The notes: generated by a model from the letters alone, not told the origin. Positions 10,207 to 21,510 are shown, numbered from the stretch's first letter. The stretch is 64,000 bases of DNA from Larix kaempferi (GCA_027924585.1 BSBM01000372.1:32668001-32732000), one strand, 5' to 3'. Program-made: numbers and translations.

Positions 10207-10817
10207 TGTTAAATTTTCAGTATTAAATCACAATACTATAGGATCTTTGCTGAGAGAATAACATCTACAGTATATCAATGCATGACAATCATAATATGAC
10301 AAGCATCACAAGCATCACAAGAATCAAAAGCATAGAGACAAGAGACACAGAGTTTCCGTGGGGAAAACCCTAAGGTGAAAAACCCCACAAACTTCCTCAG
10401 AGATAGAGAGAGCAATGGCTCAACCAAAATACAACCAAATAATACAGAGATAGTCTCCTAGCAGATGATCCTCCTCCTCCTCACTAGTGCGCCACTTTCC
10501 AGAGAGAGAGATAGATGCTTTTCCGAATGAGTAAAATAGAGATCTCCTATCTCTATTTATACTCACCTTTTTGCCCAGTGACCTACTGGGGCCGACTTGT
10601 CTACTTTAGTACATCCACATTATATTATATATATTAATTAGGGCCGACCCCATAAGGTGGTCTAATAACCCATCGGCAAGTACACACACTTGCGACACTT
10701 GTCAATCCACATGACGACACTTCCTTATAGAGGAATAACACATCTCTTATAAGGGTACAATAAATATACATATAATATACTGATGAAATACATTCCGAAG
10801 TTACATATACATCAACA
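10207..10817 (-). repeat. Copia-A 3' LTR
   Basis: TGTTAAAT...CATCAACA. Minus-strand TATA at 10553-10561 (TATAAATAG). Immediately upstream in transcription are GCCGAC cores near 10583 and 10642 and GGTCTAATAACCC near 10657. The PPT (minus AGAGGGAGTG) abuts at 10818-10830. Confidence 0.95.
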
Positions 10818-12180
10818 CTCCCTCTTAACTAGGAAGGTATTTCTCGACACAGATCTGCTAGACAAGTCTTCTTCTCTGGATCATCATCATCGATGCATCG
10901 TCATCATCATCGTCACTGCTGCTGCTATCTCATCCAATCTCTGTCTCTACTCGTCATAGGAAGTTCTACAGAGCCAGTCCTTTTTCATACTGGATGTAGG
11001 CCCACCACCTGTAGGTATTCGTCATCACTGGCCATACTGTGGAATTCTCAGGACTTTTACGTGCGTCACAAAACCTCGCAAGAGCATCCCAGGATGTTAC
11101 GAGCATACTTCTCTACCTATAGGATCTCCCAGGGCAACGAATTACATGTGACCTCACCACAAAACCTCGCAAGAGCATCCCAGGCTGTTATGAGCATACT
11201 GCTCTACCTATAGGATCTCCCAGGGCAACGAATTACATGTGGTCATGGCAAAACCTCGCAAGAGCATCCCAGGACTTATTACGGGCACACAGCCCAACCT
11301 ATCGGATCTCCCAGGGAAACGGATTACATGCCATAGGACAAAACCTCGCAAGAGTATCTGCCAGATATCCCAGGGCAACGAATTACATGCCATAGGCAAA
11401 ACCTCGCAAGACTATCTGCAGATCTCCCAGGGCAATGAATTACATGTCCTCCCAGAGCAAAACCTCGAAAGAGCATTTGCCAGATGTCCCAGGGCAACGA
11501 ATTACATGCCATAGGCAAAACCTCGCAAGACCATCTGCAAATATCCCAGGGCAACGAATTACATGCTCATCTGCACAACCTGATCCACGGCCACAGAGTA
11601 TCAACCTGATACTCAACATACATCATCCTGATGTATCCATGATCATCCTGATCATCATCACTGCAACGTCCTGCTACATGTCATCTGGAGCAACATCCTG
11701 AAGCTCGTCATCTATGATCATCCTGATCATCACTGCAACATCCTGCTGCATGTCATCTGGAGCAACATCCTGAAGCTCGTCATCTACGATCATCCTAATC
11801 ATCAATGCAACATCCTGCTGCATACCAAGTATCTACCTGATACATATCATCATACATGATCCTCCTGATCATCAATGCAACATCCTGCTGCATACCAAGT
11901 ATCTACCTGATACATATCATCATACATGATCCTCCTGATCATCAATGCAACATCCTGCTGCATACCAAGTATCTACCTGATACATATCATCATACATGAT
12001 CCTCCTGATCATCAATGTATCCTCCTGATACAAATACAGATACATGGTCCAAGCATCCAACATGATGCACATAAAATACATACACATGATCCAACTGATC
12101 ATATCCAGCATCCAACATGATGCGTTCATACATACATAAAATGATCCAACTGATCATATCCAGCAGAAACTAGAACATCA
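10818..12180. repeat. Copia-A 3' untranslated tandem arrays
   Basis: From PPT inward: one unit of the 39-bp motif that Copia-C has amplified (about 10963-11001), then units of ~65-90 bp starting AAAACCTCGCAAGAGCATC with ATCTCCCAGGG (about 11068-11580), then ATC-rich units of ~70-90 bp with CATCCTGCTGCAT and CATACATGATCC (about 11640-12010). The rest is CATGATC-type simple repeats. No protein is supported. Confidence 0.85.
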
Positions 12181-12271
12181 TCCTGATGTTCATCATCCAG
12201 CGCTTACATCCTCAGCCATGTGAAGGATCCTCCTTTCAACATGCTTGGAATGGCTTCAGCAAATGTGTCCA

Positions 12272-13520
12272 TCACTTCTTCCTCGAAGTGTCCTCGATCT
12301 GGAGAACGCCAAGCCTCTCTCTGAAGTACTCGAACTTCACCCTGGCTAGTGGCTTCGTCAGCACATCTGCAATCTGCTCGTCCGTCGCAACATATAGGAG
12401 CTTCACATCTCCTCTCTGCACCATATCCCTGATATAGTGATATTTGATCTCTATGTGTTTCGACCTGTCATGAAACACTGGGTTCTCGGAAAGCTTCACA
12501 CAACTCTGGTTATCACAGAAGATACCAGTAGCCTCCAACGGGAGATCAAATAACTCAGACAGTAGCTTCCGTAGCCATACTGCCTCACAACTAGCTGAGC
12601 AGGCTGCAACATATTCTGCCTCAGCTGTACTCAGTGCTACGCAAGACTGCTTCCTGCTAAACCAAGAGATCACACCTGATCCCATACTGAAGCAACACCC
12701 AGATGTGCTCTTCCTTTCTGCAGCACTGCCAGCCCAATCTGAATCAACATAACCCTGCAGGTTAAACTTTTGATTCGCCTCATACCTGAGCCCATAATCC
12801 ACTGTACCCTTCAGGTACCTCAGAACATGCTTTACAGCAACCAGGTGAACACTTTTTGTATCCATCAGGAACTGGCTCAATGTGTTCACAGCAAAGCAAA
12901 TATCTGGTCTTGTGTTCGTCAGGTACATCAAGGACCCAATCATCTGACGATACATAGTAATATCAACTGGCTCAGATGAAGCATCACATAGAAGCTTCAG
13001 ATTCGATGCCATAGGTGTGGCCATGGCCTTGCAATCCATCATCCCGAACCTCTTTGGGATCTCTACTGCATACTTCCCTTGTCCAAGGAAGATTCTATCT
13101 GCACTCTGCCACACCTCCATGCCAAAAACAAATAGTGCATCATCCCCAAGTTCTTCATCTCGAACTCGGTAGTAAGCTTTCGCTGCGTGTCGGCAATCAA
13201 TCTATCTTCACCATACCAAGTTCTGCACATATATGATTTCCTATCATGTGTCTCAGAACCAAGTGGCTGCTCTACATACACTTCTTCTTCAACTACACCA
13301 TTCAAGGAAGCTGTCTTGAATCCATCTGGTGTATCTTCTATTTCATCACTTTTATATTTCTCAATGCTGCCATCTGCAACATGCTTGATCTGATAGTTCC
13401 ATTTGGAAGTCATAACAAACTTCCCTTCACGTCTTGGGACTGCAACTCAAACATCATTCTTCATGATTGACGGATCATTCCATTTCTTCATCCCAGATCC
13501 TGGGAACTTCAATATCTTCA
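12272..13520 (-). pseudogene. Copia-A RT (gutted) and RNase H (open)
   Basis: RT starts near 13430 (MTSKWNYQIKHVADGSIEKYK). Compared with Copia-B, about 100 nt of the fingers is missing after EKYK, a 39-nt piece is missing after SYMC, and the segment with the YVDD box is missing after CRTWYG. A +2 shift (T run near 13130) follows. From 13120 a 282-residue frame stays open: RT thumb (MIGSLMYLTNTRPDI) and complete Copia RNase H with VDSDWAG, AEAEYVAA, FCDNQSC and EQIADVLTKPL. The frame ends at 12272 after SRKK. RT is inactive; RNase H could be intact. Confidence 0.9.
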
Positions 13521-14699
13521 ATAGATATCTTTATTGCTGAACAAATGTTGTAGTTCTTCTTTTGTAGGAGATGGCATACGATCTTTCCTACACAACAAGT
13601 TAAATTGCATGATTAGAAAACATCTCATAGTTTTCAGAACAAATTCTTACACATAAAGAAATATGTCATACAGTCATGCAATTATCTTAGCCAATGCTTC
13701 AATACAACATTTATCCATATCACATAACTTTCTAGATGCCTTCCAATCTCTACCAGAACATTGTTAAGAGTGTGCACAACTCCCAACATGTCAGCAAAGA
13801 GGTTTCATTCTAGATAAGTAGCAATGGAATGTTGTACAGTGCCATAGGCCACTTACCCATGTATATTAGTAGTATACTGTTCATCAATGCAACTATACAT
13901 TTCCTAAGTCTAGGAACATGAGCATATACATCATTGAACAATTTTATTTAAACAAACACATATGCAAGAAATTAAAATACTTATCTTTGTTTGTTCGTTG
14001 GGTGGACTCCCTCTGAGTCTTTGCTTTCTTGCAGGAGCTGCTGGAGTCCTTCTACACCTTCTTGTTGTGGAATGTAGAGATATGGACAACTCCCTCTGAA
14101 TATCTGCACCCTTGCAGAAACCACTGGAGTGTGCTCCCTCTTGATCTTTGCTTCCTGGATTACCTGTTCTTGAACTCATATTCATCCTTGGTCCCTATGC
14201 ATGCTTATTAGTATCATGATTGTGTTATCCTTGTAATCTCATACAAAATCATACATTCATTAAAACACAATAATCTCAAGTATGTATAGTCATGATCATT
14301 TCAAACAGAAATAATAAGCATTAACATTCAAGGTTTATATAGGACTCTTATGGTTATTCATATCATAAGAAACATAACATGTATAAACCTGTAATTACTC
14401 AAACCTATGACTCTTCTGGTTAGTCATATTATTAATTAAGGTAAGACACATAATATGCATATGCCCATGATTATTCAAACTTATGACTTTATGAACAATC
14501 ATCATCAATCATGCCATGCATACTTATATGATAGATCCTATGATATAAGAAACACATACCTGGTCACCATATTTGCTAGTTATGTCTAGCAATGTGTTCT
14601 TGTTCTCTTCAATGACCTGCATAACTCATTAGTTAACTTTTGCAAAAACAAATTATACATACCTCTATGTGATCCATGACTATGGATGAATCTTTGTAT
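13521..14699 (-). other. Copia-A spacer replacing integrase, with intron-like blocks
   Basis: No HHCC or DDE integrase motif in any frame. On the sense (minus) strand short open blocks alternate with donor-like GTATGT and acceptor-like TGCAG sites. One 255-nt frame (14185-13931) has SSRTGNPGSKDQEGAHSS, which recurs in B and D. The same spacer is in B (27771-29220), C (33230-34560) and D (44880-46440). Confidence 0.75.
14617..14662 (-). other. 46-nt conserved intron-like block (copy A)
   Basis: Sense strand GAG/GTATGTATAA ... TTATGCAG/GTC with CTAAT before the 3' end. B, C and D have the same block at exactly the same length. Splicing is inferred only; 46 nt is short for a plant intron. Confidence 0.7.
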
Positions 14700-16019
14700 T
14701 TATGTCACCATGGCATGTTCAGGTTGTCCCTTCAAATTGTACAAACCTCCCTCTTGCTTTCCAATCACTACTGCATCATCTATGGTCTTTCCCTTTGGCC
14801 ACATTAGGACTTGGCCATCCACAAATGCAACCCTCATACCTTTTGCATCTAATGTAGAAATGGAGAGTAAGTTCTTCTTGAGCCCAGGTACATAAAGTAC
14901 TTCTTTCAACTTCAATGATTTTCCAGAATCTAGAATGTAGGAGGCTTCACCACTTCCTTTGATTGGGTATTGATAATCATCCCCAAGTTTCACCTTATGG
15001 GGTGATTCATGTTCAGAAAGATTCACAAAATATTCCTTGAACCCAGTCATGTGTTTGGAGGCCCCACTATCAATTAACCAATCATTACATCCATGGGAGA
15101 TGGTACCTGTAAGAGCAGAGATCAGAACATACTCTTCTTCACTTGATGAGTCATCATCACTATCACTTTCTGCCCTAGCCTTCTTCTTTGGGGGTTCATC
15201 ATCTTCGGCAGCATGAGCATGAAATCTTCTTTTGTTGCCCTTCTTCTTCTTACTGAAGTTGTTGTTATTATCCCTTTTGTTCTTGGGACAATCTGAAGCA
15301 TAGTGACCCTTCTCATTGCATGTGAAGCATCTTAGGTCTTTCCTATTCTTCTTTTGATAGGACCTATTGAGTCGAGAGGGATCCTTCTTGATTTTGCTTC
15401 TTTTGGTGTGAGCTGCAAGAGCTTGATCTTCTCCTCCCATCTTTTCCTCACGAGCTATAAGTCTAGCTTCTTCTTGAGAGCATTCTTCTCGAAGTCTACT
15501 GAAGGAGATCAACTTCTTCCTTGCACAAATTCCTTGAATAAAGGAATCCCATGGCCTGGGTAGGCCATTTAGAGTGGTCATTACCACTTCACCATTCTCC
15601 ACCATTTCATCTACTGCTTCTAATTGTTCCTTGATCTGAGAGACCCTTGAAAAGTAGGATTGAATGGTTTCTCCATTCTGAAACTTCACTGCTTTCAATT
15701 GGTTCCGCAGGGTCATCTTCCGATTTATGTTCTTTCCTTCAAATAGCTTGGTCAAAGATTCAAACATCTCTTTGGGTGTCTTGAGAGAAGACACATGGGG
15801 TATGAGATGGTCTTTGATAGAATCAACAATGATTCTCTTTGCCTTGACCAAGTTATTCTTGTGCAATACCTTGGCCTCTCCATCCTCTGGGATAGGGATG
15901 TCTTCTTTCACATATGAGTCCAACTCATTCTCTTCCAGGATTAGCCCAATCCTATACTTCCAGGCTCGGAAGTTATCAGCCCCTTCAAGCTTATCCTCAA
16001 GCTTGGTGTGAAGAGACAT
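14700..16019 (-). CDS. Copia-A gag-protease polyprotein
   Basis: A 439-residue open frame from the ATG at 16019. The frame also runs upstream to a GTG, but the ATG begins the family-typical MSLHTKLEDKLEGADNF. The N-terminal half is a UBN2/retrotran_gag domain (WKYRIGLILEENELD ... IQSYFSRVSQIKEQL). The CCHC knuckle is CFTCNEKGHYASDC. A basic Lys/Asn patch and an acidic Ser/Asp/Glu run follow, then a Copia aspartic protease with WLIDSGASKHMTG and the LLSIS region. It stops after GGLYNLKG, where the pre-integrase domain normally begins. Gag packages RNA into particles and the protease cleaves the polyprotein. No lesion is visible, unlike B, C and D, which keep only the first ~45 gag codons. Confidence 0.92.
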   Translation of the reverse strand: MSLHTKLEDKLEGADNFRAWKYRIGLILEENELDSYVKEDIPIPEDGEAKVLHKNNLVKAKRIIVDSIKDHLIPHVSSLKTPKEMFESLTKLFEGKNINRKMTLRNQLKAVKFQNGETIQSYFSRVSQIKEQLEAVDEMVENGEVVMTTLNGLPRPWDSFIQGICARKKLISFSRLREECSQEEARLIAREEKMGGEDQALAAHTKRSKIKKDPSRLNRSYQKKNRKDLRCFTCNEKGHYASDCPKNKRDNNNNFSKKKKGNKRRFHAHAAEDDEPPKKKARAESDSDDDSSSEEEYVLISALTGTISHGCNDWLIDSGASKHMTGFKEYFVNLSEHESPHKVKLGDDYQYPIKGSGEASYILDSGKSLKLKEVLYVPGLKKNLLSISTLDAKGMRVAFVDGQVLMWPKGKTIDDAVVIGKQEGGLYNLKGQPEHAMVT

Positions 16020-16593
16020 CTTTAAGAGTACTTCAAATGGAAATAGAAAAGATTTAGAACTTACCACTTGAAGTGCTGAAAACTGGATCTGGACCCGGAT
16101 TAGGGTTTGTCAGAGAAACCCTAAAAATTCAAAATGTGAATTTCAAAATTCCGAAAGGATAGAAAGATGCGCCTTGGAGAGCTGATCAGCCTAGTACATT
16201 CAGAATTTGAGATCAGCAAAGTCTTGTCCTTCAAAATTGCCTTTTTGTCCTCCCGGGTTCACTGGGGAGAGCCCTGAATTAGGGTTTGAGTTTCCCGGAG
16301 ATCTACCCAGCCAAAAATCTCGATCCAAAGCTCAAACCTTTGATTTTTGTAAGGAGCTTCCAGCTGTACCTTCAGTTTCCAGAAATTCCTATTTTTGTGG
16401 AAACCCTAATTTTTAGGGCCAAAACTGAAAATGCTCGGAACTGAAATCTGATTGGACAGGAAGATGTGCCTTGATGAGTAGATCCAATCTACTATACTGA
16501 ATTTCAAAAATCTGTGGAGAGAAACCCAATAAACAAGCAATACAAGCTTCCGTCACTGCAAAATGTCTTCTTCTCAGTTAAGCTCTGATACCA
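16020..16593 (-). other. Copia-A leader with initiator-Met PBS
   Basis: PBS at 16581-16593 (minus TGGTATCAGAGCT), complementary to tRNA-iMet. The leader has no gene. A donor-like GTGGTAAGT sits ~45 nt upstream of the gag ATG. Confidence 0.85.
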
Positions 16594-17204
16594 TGTTAAA
16601 TTTTCAGTATTAAATCACAATACTATAGGATCTTTGCTGAGAGAATAACATCTACAGTATATCAATGCATGACAATCATAATATGACAAGCATCACAAGC
16701 ATCACAAGAATCAAAAGCATAGAGACAAGAGACACAGAGTTTCCGTGGGGAAAACCCTAAGGTGAAAAACCCCACAAACTTCCTCAGAGATAGAGAGAGC
16801 AATGGCTCAACCAAAATACAACCAAATAATACAGAGATAGTCTCCTAGCAGATGATCCTCCTCCTCCTCACTAGTGCGCCACTTTCCAGAGAGAGAGATA
16901 GATGCTTTTCCGAATGAGTAAAATAGAGATCTCCTATCTCTATTTATACTCACCTTTTTGCCCAGTGACCTACTGGGGCCGACTTGTCTACTTTAGTACA
17001 TCCACATTATGTTATATATATTAATTAGGGCCGACCCCATAAGGTGGTCTAATAACCCATCGGCAAGTACACACACTTGCGACACTTGTCAATCCACATG
17101 ACGACACTTCCTTATAGAGGAATAACACATCTCTTATAAGGGTACAATAAATATACATATAATATACTGATGAAATACATTCCGAAGTTACATATACATC
17201 AACA
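16594..17204 (-). repeat. Copia-A 5' LTR
   Basis: 611 bp, one difference from its partner. Same TATA and U3 motifs. Confidence 0.95.
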
Positions 17205-17209
17205 GGAAT

Positions 17210-17516
17210 ACCATTATGGTTTTGAGGAAACCAATGGTATTGACCAACATGGTTTAGGTACCTTTTCCCTCCTTTTTCCTTTTTTGAATATTTTGAATAT
17301 TTTTATTCCATTTTTAATATTTTTGGGAATTCTGGACCCTTTTTGAGGGTTTTTTATGCTTTTTGAGGAAAAATATTCATTTTGAGTGGAAAAAGGGGTG
17401 TATTAAGGTCTTTTGGTGACCTTTTGGTGGCTTTAGAGGCTCAAATGGTGAAAAAGTGGACAAATGGGTCATGTGAATAAGGAAATGAGCTAGTGAGCAC
17501 TTTTTGGGTGTTAACA
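17210..17516 (-). repeat. G1 5' LTR, distal U3 part
   Basis: Begins (minus) TGTTAACACCC at 17516. T/A-rich with TTTTGAATATT-like repeats near 17285. Separated from the TATA part by Copia-A; 17205-17209 is the Copia-A target duplication. Confidence 0.75.
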
Positions 17517-17521
17517 AGGTC

Positions 17522-18467
17522 TCAACATTTTATGGAAGCTTAGATCTAGAGGATCTCATAGATTGGATAAATGACATGGAAGAATTCTTTGAATTCGAAG
17601 AGTTTGAAGACCCTGACAAAGTGAAATTTGAAAATACAAAACTAAAGGGACATGCTAATATTTGGTGGAAATAAATCCAACTTGAAAGAGGAAGGAGAGG
17701 AAAAGATAAAATTGTTAAATGGAATAGAATGGAATAGAATGGAAGAAAAGATGAAGAGGCAGTTCAATCATGTGGATAATGAACTAGAGTTGCTCAAGAA
17801 GATGCAAAATCTGAGACAAGGAACAAAAACAGTAAAATAATATACTGAATAATTCCACAAAGTATTTATTAGAACTGGGCATGTTGAAGAAAATAAGGAG
17901 AAAGTAGGTCGTTAAATCAATGGATTGAAGCCTAACATACAATACGAATTAGCACTATTGAGAATGTGCACCATAGAAGTTGCATATCAATTTTCACTAA
18001 AGGTGGAAGAAATATTAAATAGAAAATTTGAAAATAAGCAAAGAGGAAGAGGTCGTGGTGGAAGAACCGGAGGAAGGTATTTTGGAGGGAAAGAAATTAA
18101 TCAAAAAAATGAAGACCATGGTAGCAACAAAAATCAGAAAGTGGATAATTCTTATGACTCATGAGAGAAAAATTTCAAAGGGAGGGGAAGATTGGGTAGA
18201 AGATTTGGAAGAGGAGGTTTTCATGGAACCTGTTTTCGGTGTGAAGAGGGACATCGATATTATGACTACCCTCATAATCAAGAAAGAACCAGTAGAGGGT
18301 CTGCAAACAATGCAAGGGAATCCAATGTGAATGAGGATGATGCAGAGTCATCACATTCCGAAGAAGCGGAGAAAGGAGAAGTCTTAATGACTAGAAGAGC
18401 CATGTTGAATGGAGATAATGAATATGTCCAAAGAAAGAATTTGTTTCAAACAAGATGCAAAATGTGA
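17522..18467 (+). pseudogene. Chromovirus gag
   Basis: Starts mid-domain with STFYGSLDLEDLIDWINDMEEFF, the usual Ty3 gag lead; the text runs to GHANIWWK and on through several stops. It continues with LLRMCTIEVAYQFSLKVEEIL (17950-18020) and an Arg/Gly-rich patch (RGRGRGGRTGG). The knuckle at about 18234-18275 reads CFRCEEGHRYYD: C, C and H are kept but the fourth ligand, normally Cys, is Asp. Inactive. Confidence 0.82.
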
Positions 18468-18786
18468 AGCAAAGGTATGTAATGTTATCATAGATAGTGG
18501 AAGCACTGATAACCTTGTATCTGAAGAAATGGTGAACAAGTTGAAGCTAGATGATAAAAAAATTTTGGTCAGTGAACAAAGTTTGGTAAAATTTAAAATA
18601 GGAGGTTATAGTGATGAAATTATGTGTGATATTATACCTATGGAAGTAGGTCATGTTTTGTTGGGAAGGCCTTGGCAATTTGACAGGCAAGAAATGCACG
18701 ATGGGTATGCCAACACACACTCATTGATGAAGGATGGAGTAAGACACAAATTGAATCCATTAAGGGAGGAAATGTGTAAGGTTTGA
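18409..18786 (+). pseudogene. Chromovirus aspartic protease
   Basis: A 125-residue open piece with VCNVIIDSGSTDNLV (catalytic DSG at about 18493) and the flap-end HVLLGRPWQFD near residue 86-96, then the HDGYANTHSL region before RT. The domain itself lacks stops, but its joins to gag and RT are broken. Confidence 0.8.
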
Positions 18787-19780
18787 AACAATGCAAGAAT
18801 TTGTTTATTTAATGAATTTTTTAGATGGCCCAAAGCATGATTTTCTTTTTTTTGCTTTGATTCCAAAAACTAACCAAGAAAATGTGGAAGATGTTCCTGT
18901 GGAGGTTGCAGATTTGGTACATGAATTTCATTAATTTGTTTATGATAATGCACCAGAAGGATTACCATCTATAAGAAGGATAAGTCATCAGATTGATTTG
19001 ATACTGGGAGCAAGTTTTCCTAACAAGGAATCCCACATAATGTCTCCTATAGAGAGTGAATAATTGAATAGACAAGTACAAGAATTGTTGTAGAAAGGTT
19101 TGATCAGAGAAAGCTTAAGTCCATGTGCAATGCTTATGGTTTTGGAACCAAAGAAAGGTGGAGAATAGAGAATGTGCACATATTCAAGGGCCATTAACAA
19201 GATCATCATCAAATGCAACTTTCCATTTGCTAGAATGGATGATATTATGGATTTCTAAAGTGGATCTAAGTACTTCACCAAGATTGATTTGAAAAGTGGC
19301 TATCATCAAATTCGAGTAAGAGAAGAGGATGAATGGAAGACAACTTTCAAGACTAAAGAAGGTTTGTATGAGTGGTTGGTCATGATTTTTGGGCTAATCA
19401 ACGTACCTAGCATGTTTATGAGATTTATGAATGAAGTAATAAAATAATTTTTGGGAATATTTGTTATTGTTTATCTTGATGACATTTTTATATTCAGTAA
19501 GACATTAGAAGAACATTTGATGAATGTCAAATTTGTTTTTGAAAAGTTGAGAGAAGAGAAGTTGCTCATTAACTTGAAGAAGTGCAGTGTTATGAAGAGG
19601 GAGTTTCTATACTTGGGATTCATTGCTTTAGGAGAGGGAATCAAGATGGATCTAGAAAAGGTGAAAGCTATCATAGAATGGTCTACACCTAAGAGTGCTA
19701 TAGAGGTGAGATCATTTGATGGTTTAGCAAGTTTTTACAAAAAATTATTAGAGGCTTCAACAGCATTTGTGCACCACTAA
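18787..19780 (+). pseudogene. Chromovirus reverse transcriptase
   Basis: Collinear Ty3 RT with several stops: [47 protein letters not shown] (catalytic Asp), [20 protein letters not shown] (catalytic pair kept) and GIKMDLEKVKAI. FGL occupies the place of the usual FGLTNAP. The stops rule out function. Confidence 0.88.
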
Positions 19781-19790
19781 ATGATACCAT

Positions 19791-20270
19791 GTGAGGGGAC
19801 AAAAAGAGTTCAAATGGACTATAAGGGAATCAAGGAGTTTTGGTCTATTGAAGGCCAAGGTGACGGAGCAACCTGTTTTAGCACTTCCAGATTTCAGTAA
19901 GGTATTTCAAGTAGATTGTGATGCAAGTGGTAATTCCATTGGAGTTGTTCTAAGTCAAGAATGTAAACCCATTGCTTATTTTAGTGAGAAGTTAAATAAT
20001 GCAAAGAAGAAATATCCAATTTATGATCAAGAATTTTATGCTATTGTTAAAGCATTGAAAAAGTGGAGACACTATATTTTTCCTAAGGAGTTTGTTTTGT
20101 TTATCGATGATCAAGCACTTCAATATTTGAATATTCAAGGGAAGTTAAATAAAAGACACATGAAATGGGTATAATTTTTTGCAAACCTATACATTTTTTT
20201 TGAAGCATAGAAGTGGGAAGTATAACAGAGTTGTAGATGCATTGAGTAGAAAACAAAGTTTGCTAACCGA
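19791..20270 (+). pseudogene. Chromovirus RNase H
   Basis: Follows RT. A 127-residue open stretch contains FQVDCDASGNSIGVVLSQ, KYPIYDQEFYAIV and FVLFIDDQAL, then stops; NRVVDALSRK, the usual end of the domain, is readable near 20224-20254 after two breaks. Confidence 0.85.
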
Positions 20271-20329
20271 AATGTAGGTTGAGGTTGTTGGTTTAAATGA
20301 GCTGAAGGAATTTTATTAAAGGGATCCAT

Positions 20330-21510
20330 ATTTTGGAGCAGCTTGGAGAGCTTGAAAAGAACCTATTGCAAAAGATAGGACAAAGTGGTTGGGTTATTTA
20401 GTCCAAGATGGTATGTTGTTTAGGGGTAATAAGTTGTGCATTCCTGGAATTTCAATGAGAATGAATTTGATGAAGGAAAAACATAGTGGAGGAATTCAAG
20501 GAATTTTGGTTTTGATAAGACCATAGCACTTGTTGGAGAAAAATATTGTTGGCCTCAATTGCAGCAAGATATCATAAAATATGTGTGAAGTTGCAGAATT
20601 TGTCAAGTGGCAAAAGGAACTAGTCAAAACACTGGTTTATATCAGCCTTTATTGATACCCGAGAGGCCATGGGAAGAGATTAGTATGGAATTTTCCATGG
20701 GAAGAGATTAGTATGGAATTATTTCTTGGTTTACTAAGGACACAGAAGGGATATGATTCAATATTTGTGGTGGTAGATATATTTTCTAAGATGACGCATT
20801 TTATTCCATGTAAAAAAACTAATGATGCTGTGGATGTTGCAAAATTGTTTTTAAGGGAAATTTGTTGGCTACTTTTGGAGGAAATTATGGAAGAAACTAA
20901 AAATTGATTTGAAATTTTGCTCATCCTACTATCCACAGAAAGATGGATAAACAGAATTTGTAAACAAGAGCTTGAGCAATCCATTGAGGAGTCTAGTTGG
21001 AGACAAGCCGCAAAGGGGTCGGATTTGGTTCTACCTCAAGTAGAGTTTACATGCAACATCTCAGTCAATAGGATCATGAGAAGAACTCCATTTCATATTG
21101 TATATGGTAGCATACCAAGGGATGTTTCATATCTGAAAAATATAGATAGAAGTGAAAAGAAAAGTGCAGAAGTAGAGGACTTTGTTGATCACATGAAGAG
21201 GTTAGAAAGCGCATCATTAAAATGATTTTTTAGTACAAGTATAAAGCTGATTTGAAGAGGATACAAGGAATTTCAAATTGGTAATGAAGTAATGGTACAC
21301 CTAATAAAAGAAATTTTTTCAGTTCGTTCCTACAACAAGCTAAAAATGAAGAAATTTGGGCCTTGTAAAATTGTAAGAAAGAATGATTCAAGTAATGCAT
21401 ATGAAGTAGAGTTTCCTAGTGAGCTCAATTTTTCACTTATATTTAATGTTTCATATCTAACAGAGTTTCATAAAGTTGAAAATGATAAAGGTAGAAAAGG
21501 TGAATAGTTA
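20330..21510 (+). pseudogene. Chromovirus integrase
   Basis: Zinc domain remnants ([13 protein letters not shown] near 20600 with a stop upstream). In the core, ISME at about 20690-20715 stands where the first catalytic Asp should be, [15 protein letters not shown] is kept, and the stretch with the second catalytic Asp is deleted near 20860. SYYPQKDG*TEFVNKSL retains the Glu region. The C-terminal part (IVYGSIPRDVS, GPCKIVRKNDSSNAYEVEFP) is readable. A 28-bp duplication at 20667-20722 also breaks the frame. Confidence 0.82.
20667..20722. repeat. 28-bp tandem duplication in integrase
   Basis: CCATGGGAAGAGATTAGTAT... occurs at 20667 and again at 20695, identical over 26 bp. Likely replication slippage. 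Confidence 0.9.

Larger units (their letters stand above)
10207..17204 (-). mobile_element. Copia-A: recent Ty1/Copia element without integrase
   Basis: Complete insertion on the minus strand. LTRs are 10207-10817 and 16594-17204, 611 bp each, with one difference seen (TATATT/TATGTT near 10621 and 17008). The target duplication GGAAT is exact at 10202-10206 and 17205-17209. Order in the transcript: LTR, initiator-Met PBS, gag-protease, a ~1.2-kb non-coding spacer where integrase should be, decayed RT, RNase H, tandem arrays, PPT, LTR. High LTR identity means a recent jump although RT lacks its catalytic box and IN is absent, so a helper element is implied. Confidence 0.95.
1..17521 (-). mobile_element. 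G1: Ty3/Gypsy LTR retrotransposon, Tat/Ogre-like, split by Copia-A
   Basis: Minus-strand element read right to left: 5' LTR (17516 to 9789, minus the Copia-A insertion), tRNA-Arg PBS at 9770-9783, a ~1.5-kb leader, gag, a protease/CCHC frame, RT, RNase H, integrase, a second RNase H, then a repeat-rich 3' region that leaves the window at base 1. The 3' LTR is not in the window. LTR termini are TGTT...AACA. The element sits in the gag of the chromovirus at 17522; the candidate TSD is AAGGT (17517-17521), whose partner lies outside the window. The tRNA-Arg primer, gag-pol layout and dual RNase H suggest the Tat lineage (inference). Most pol domains carry stops or lost catalytic residues, so this copy is dead. 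Confidence 0.85.

Noticed and set aside
16207-16416. Plus-strand 69-aa frame near the Copia-A leader
   Set aside because: Antisense to the untranslated leader; related frames in B, C and D are not conserved in length.
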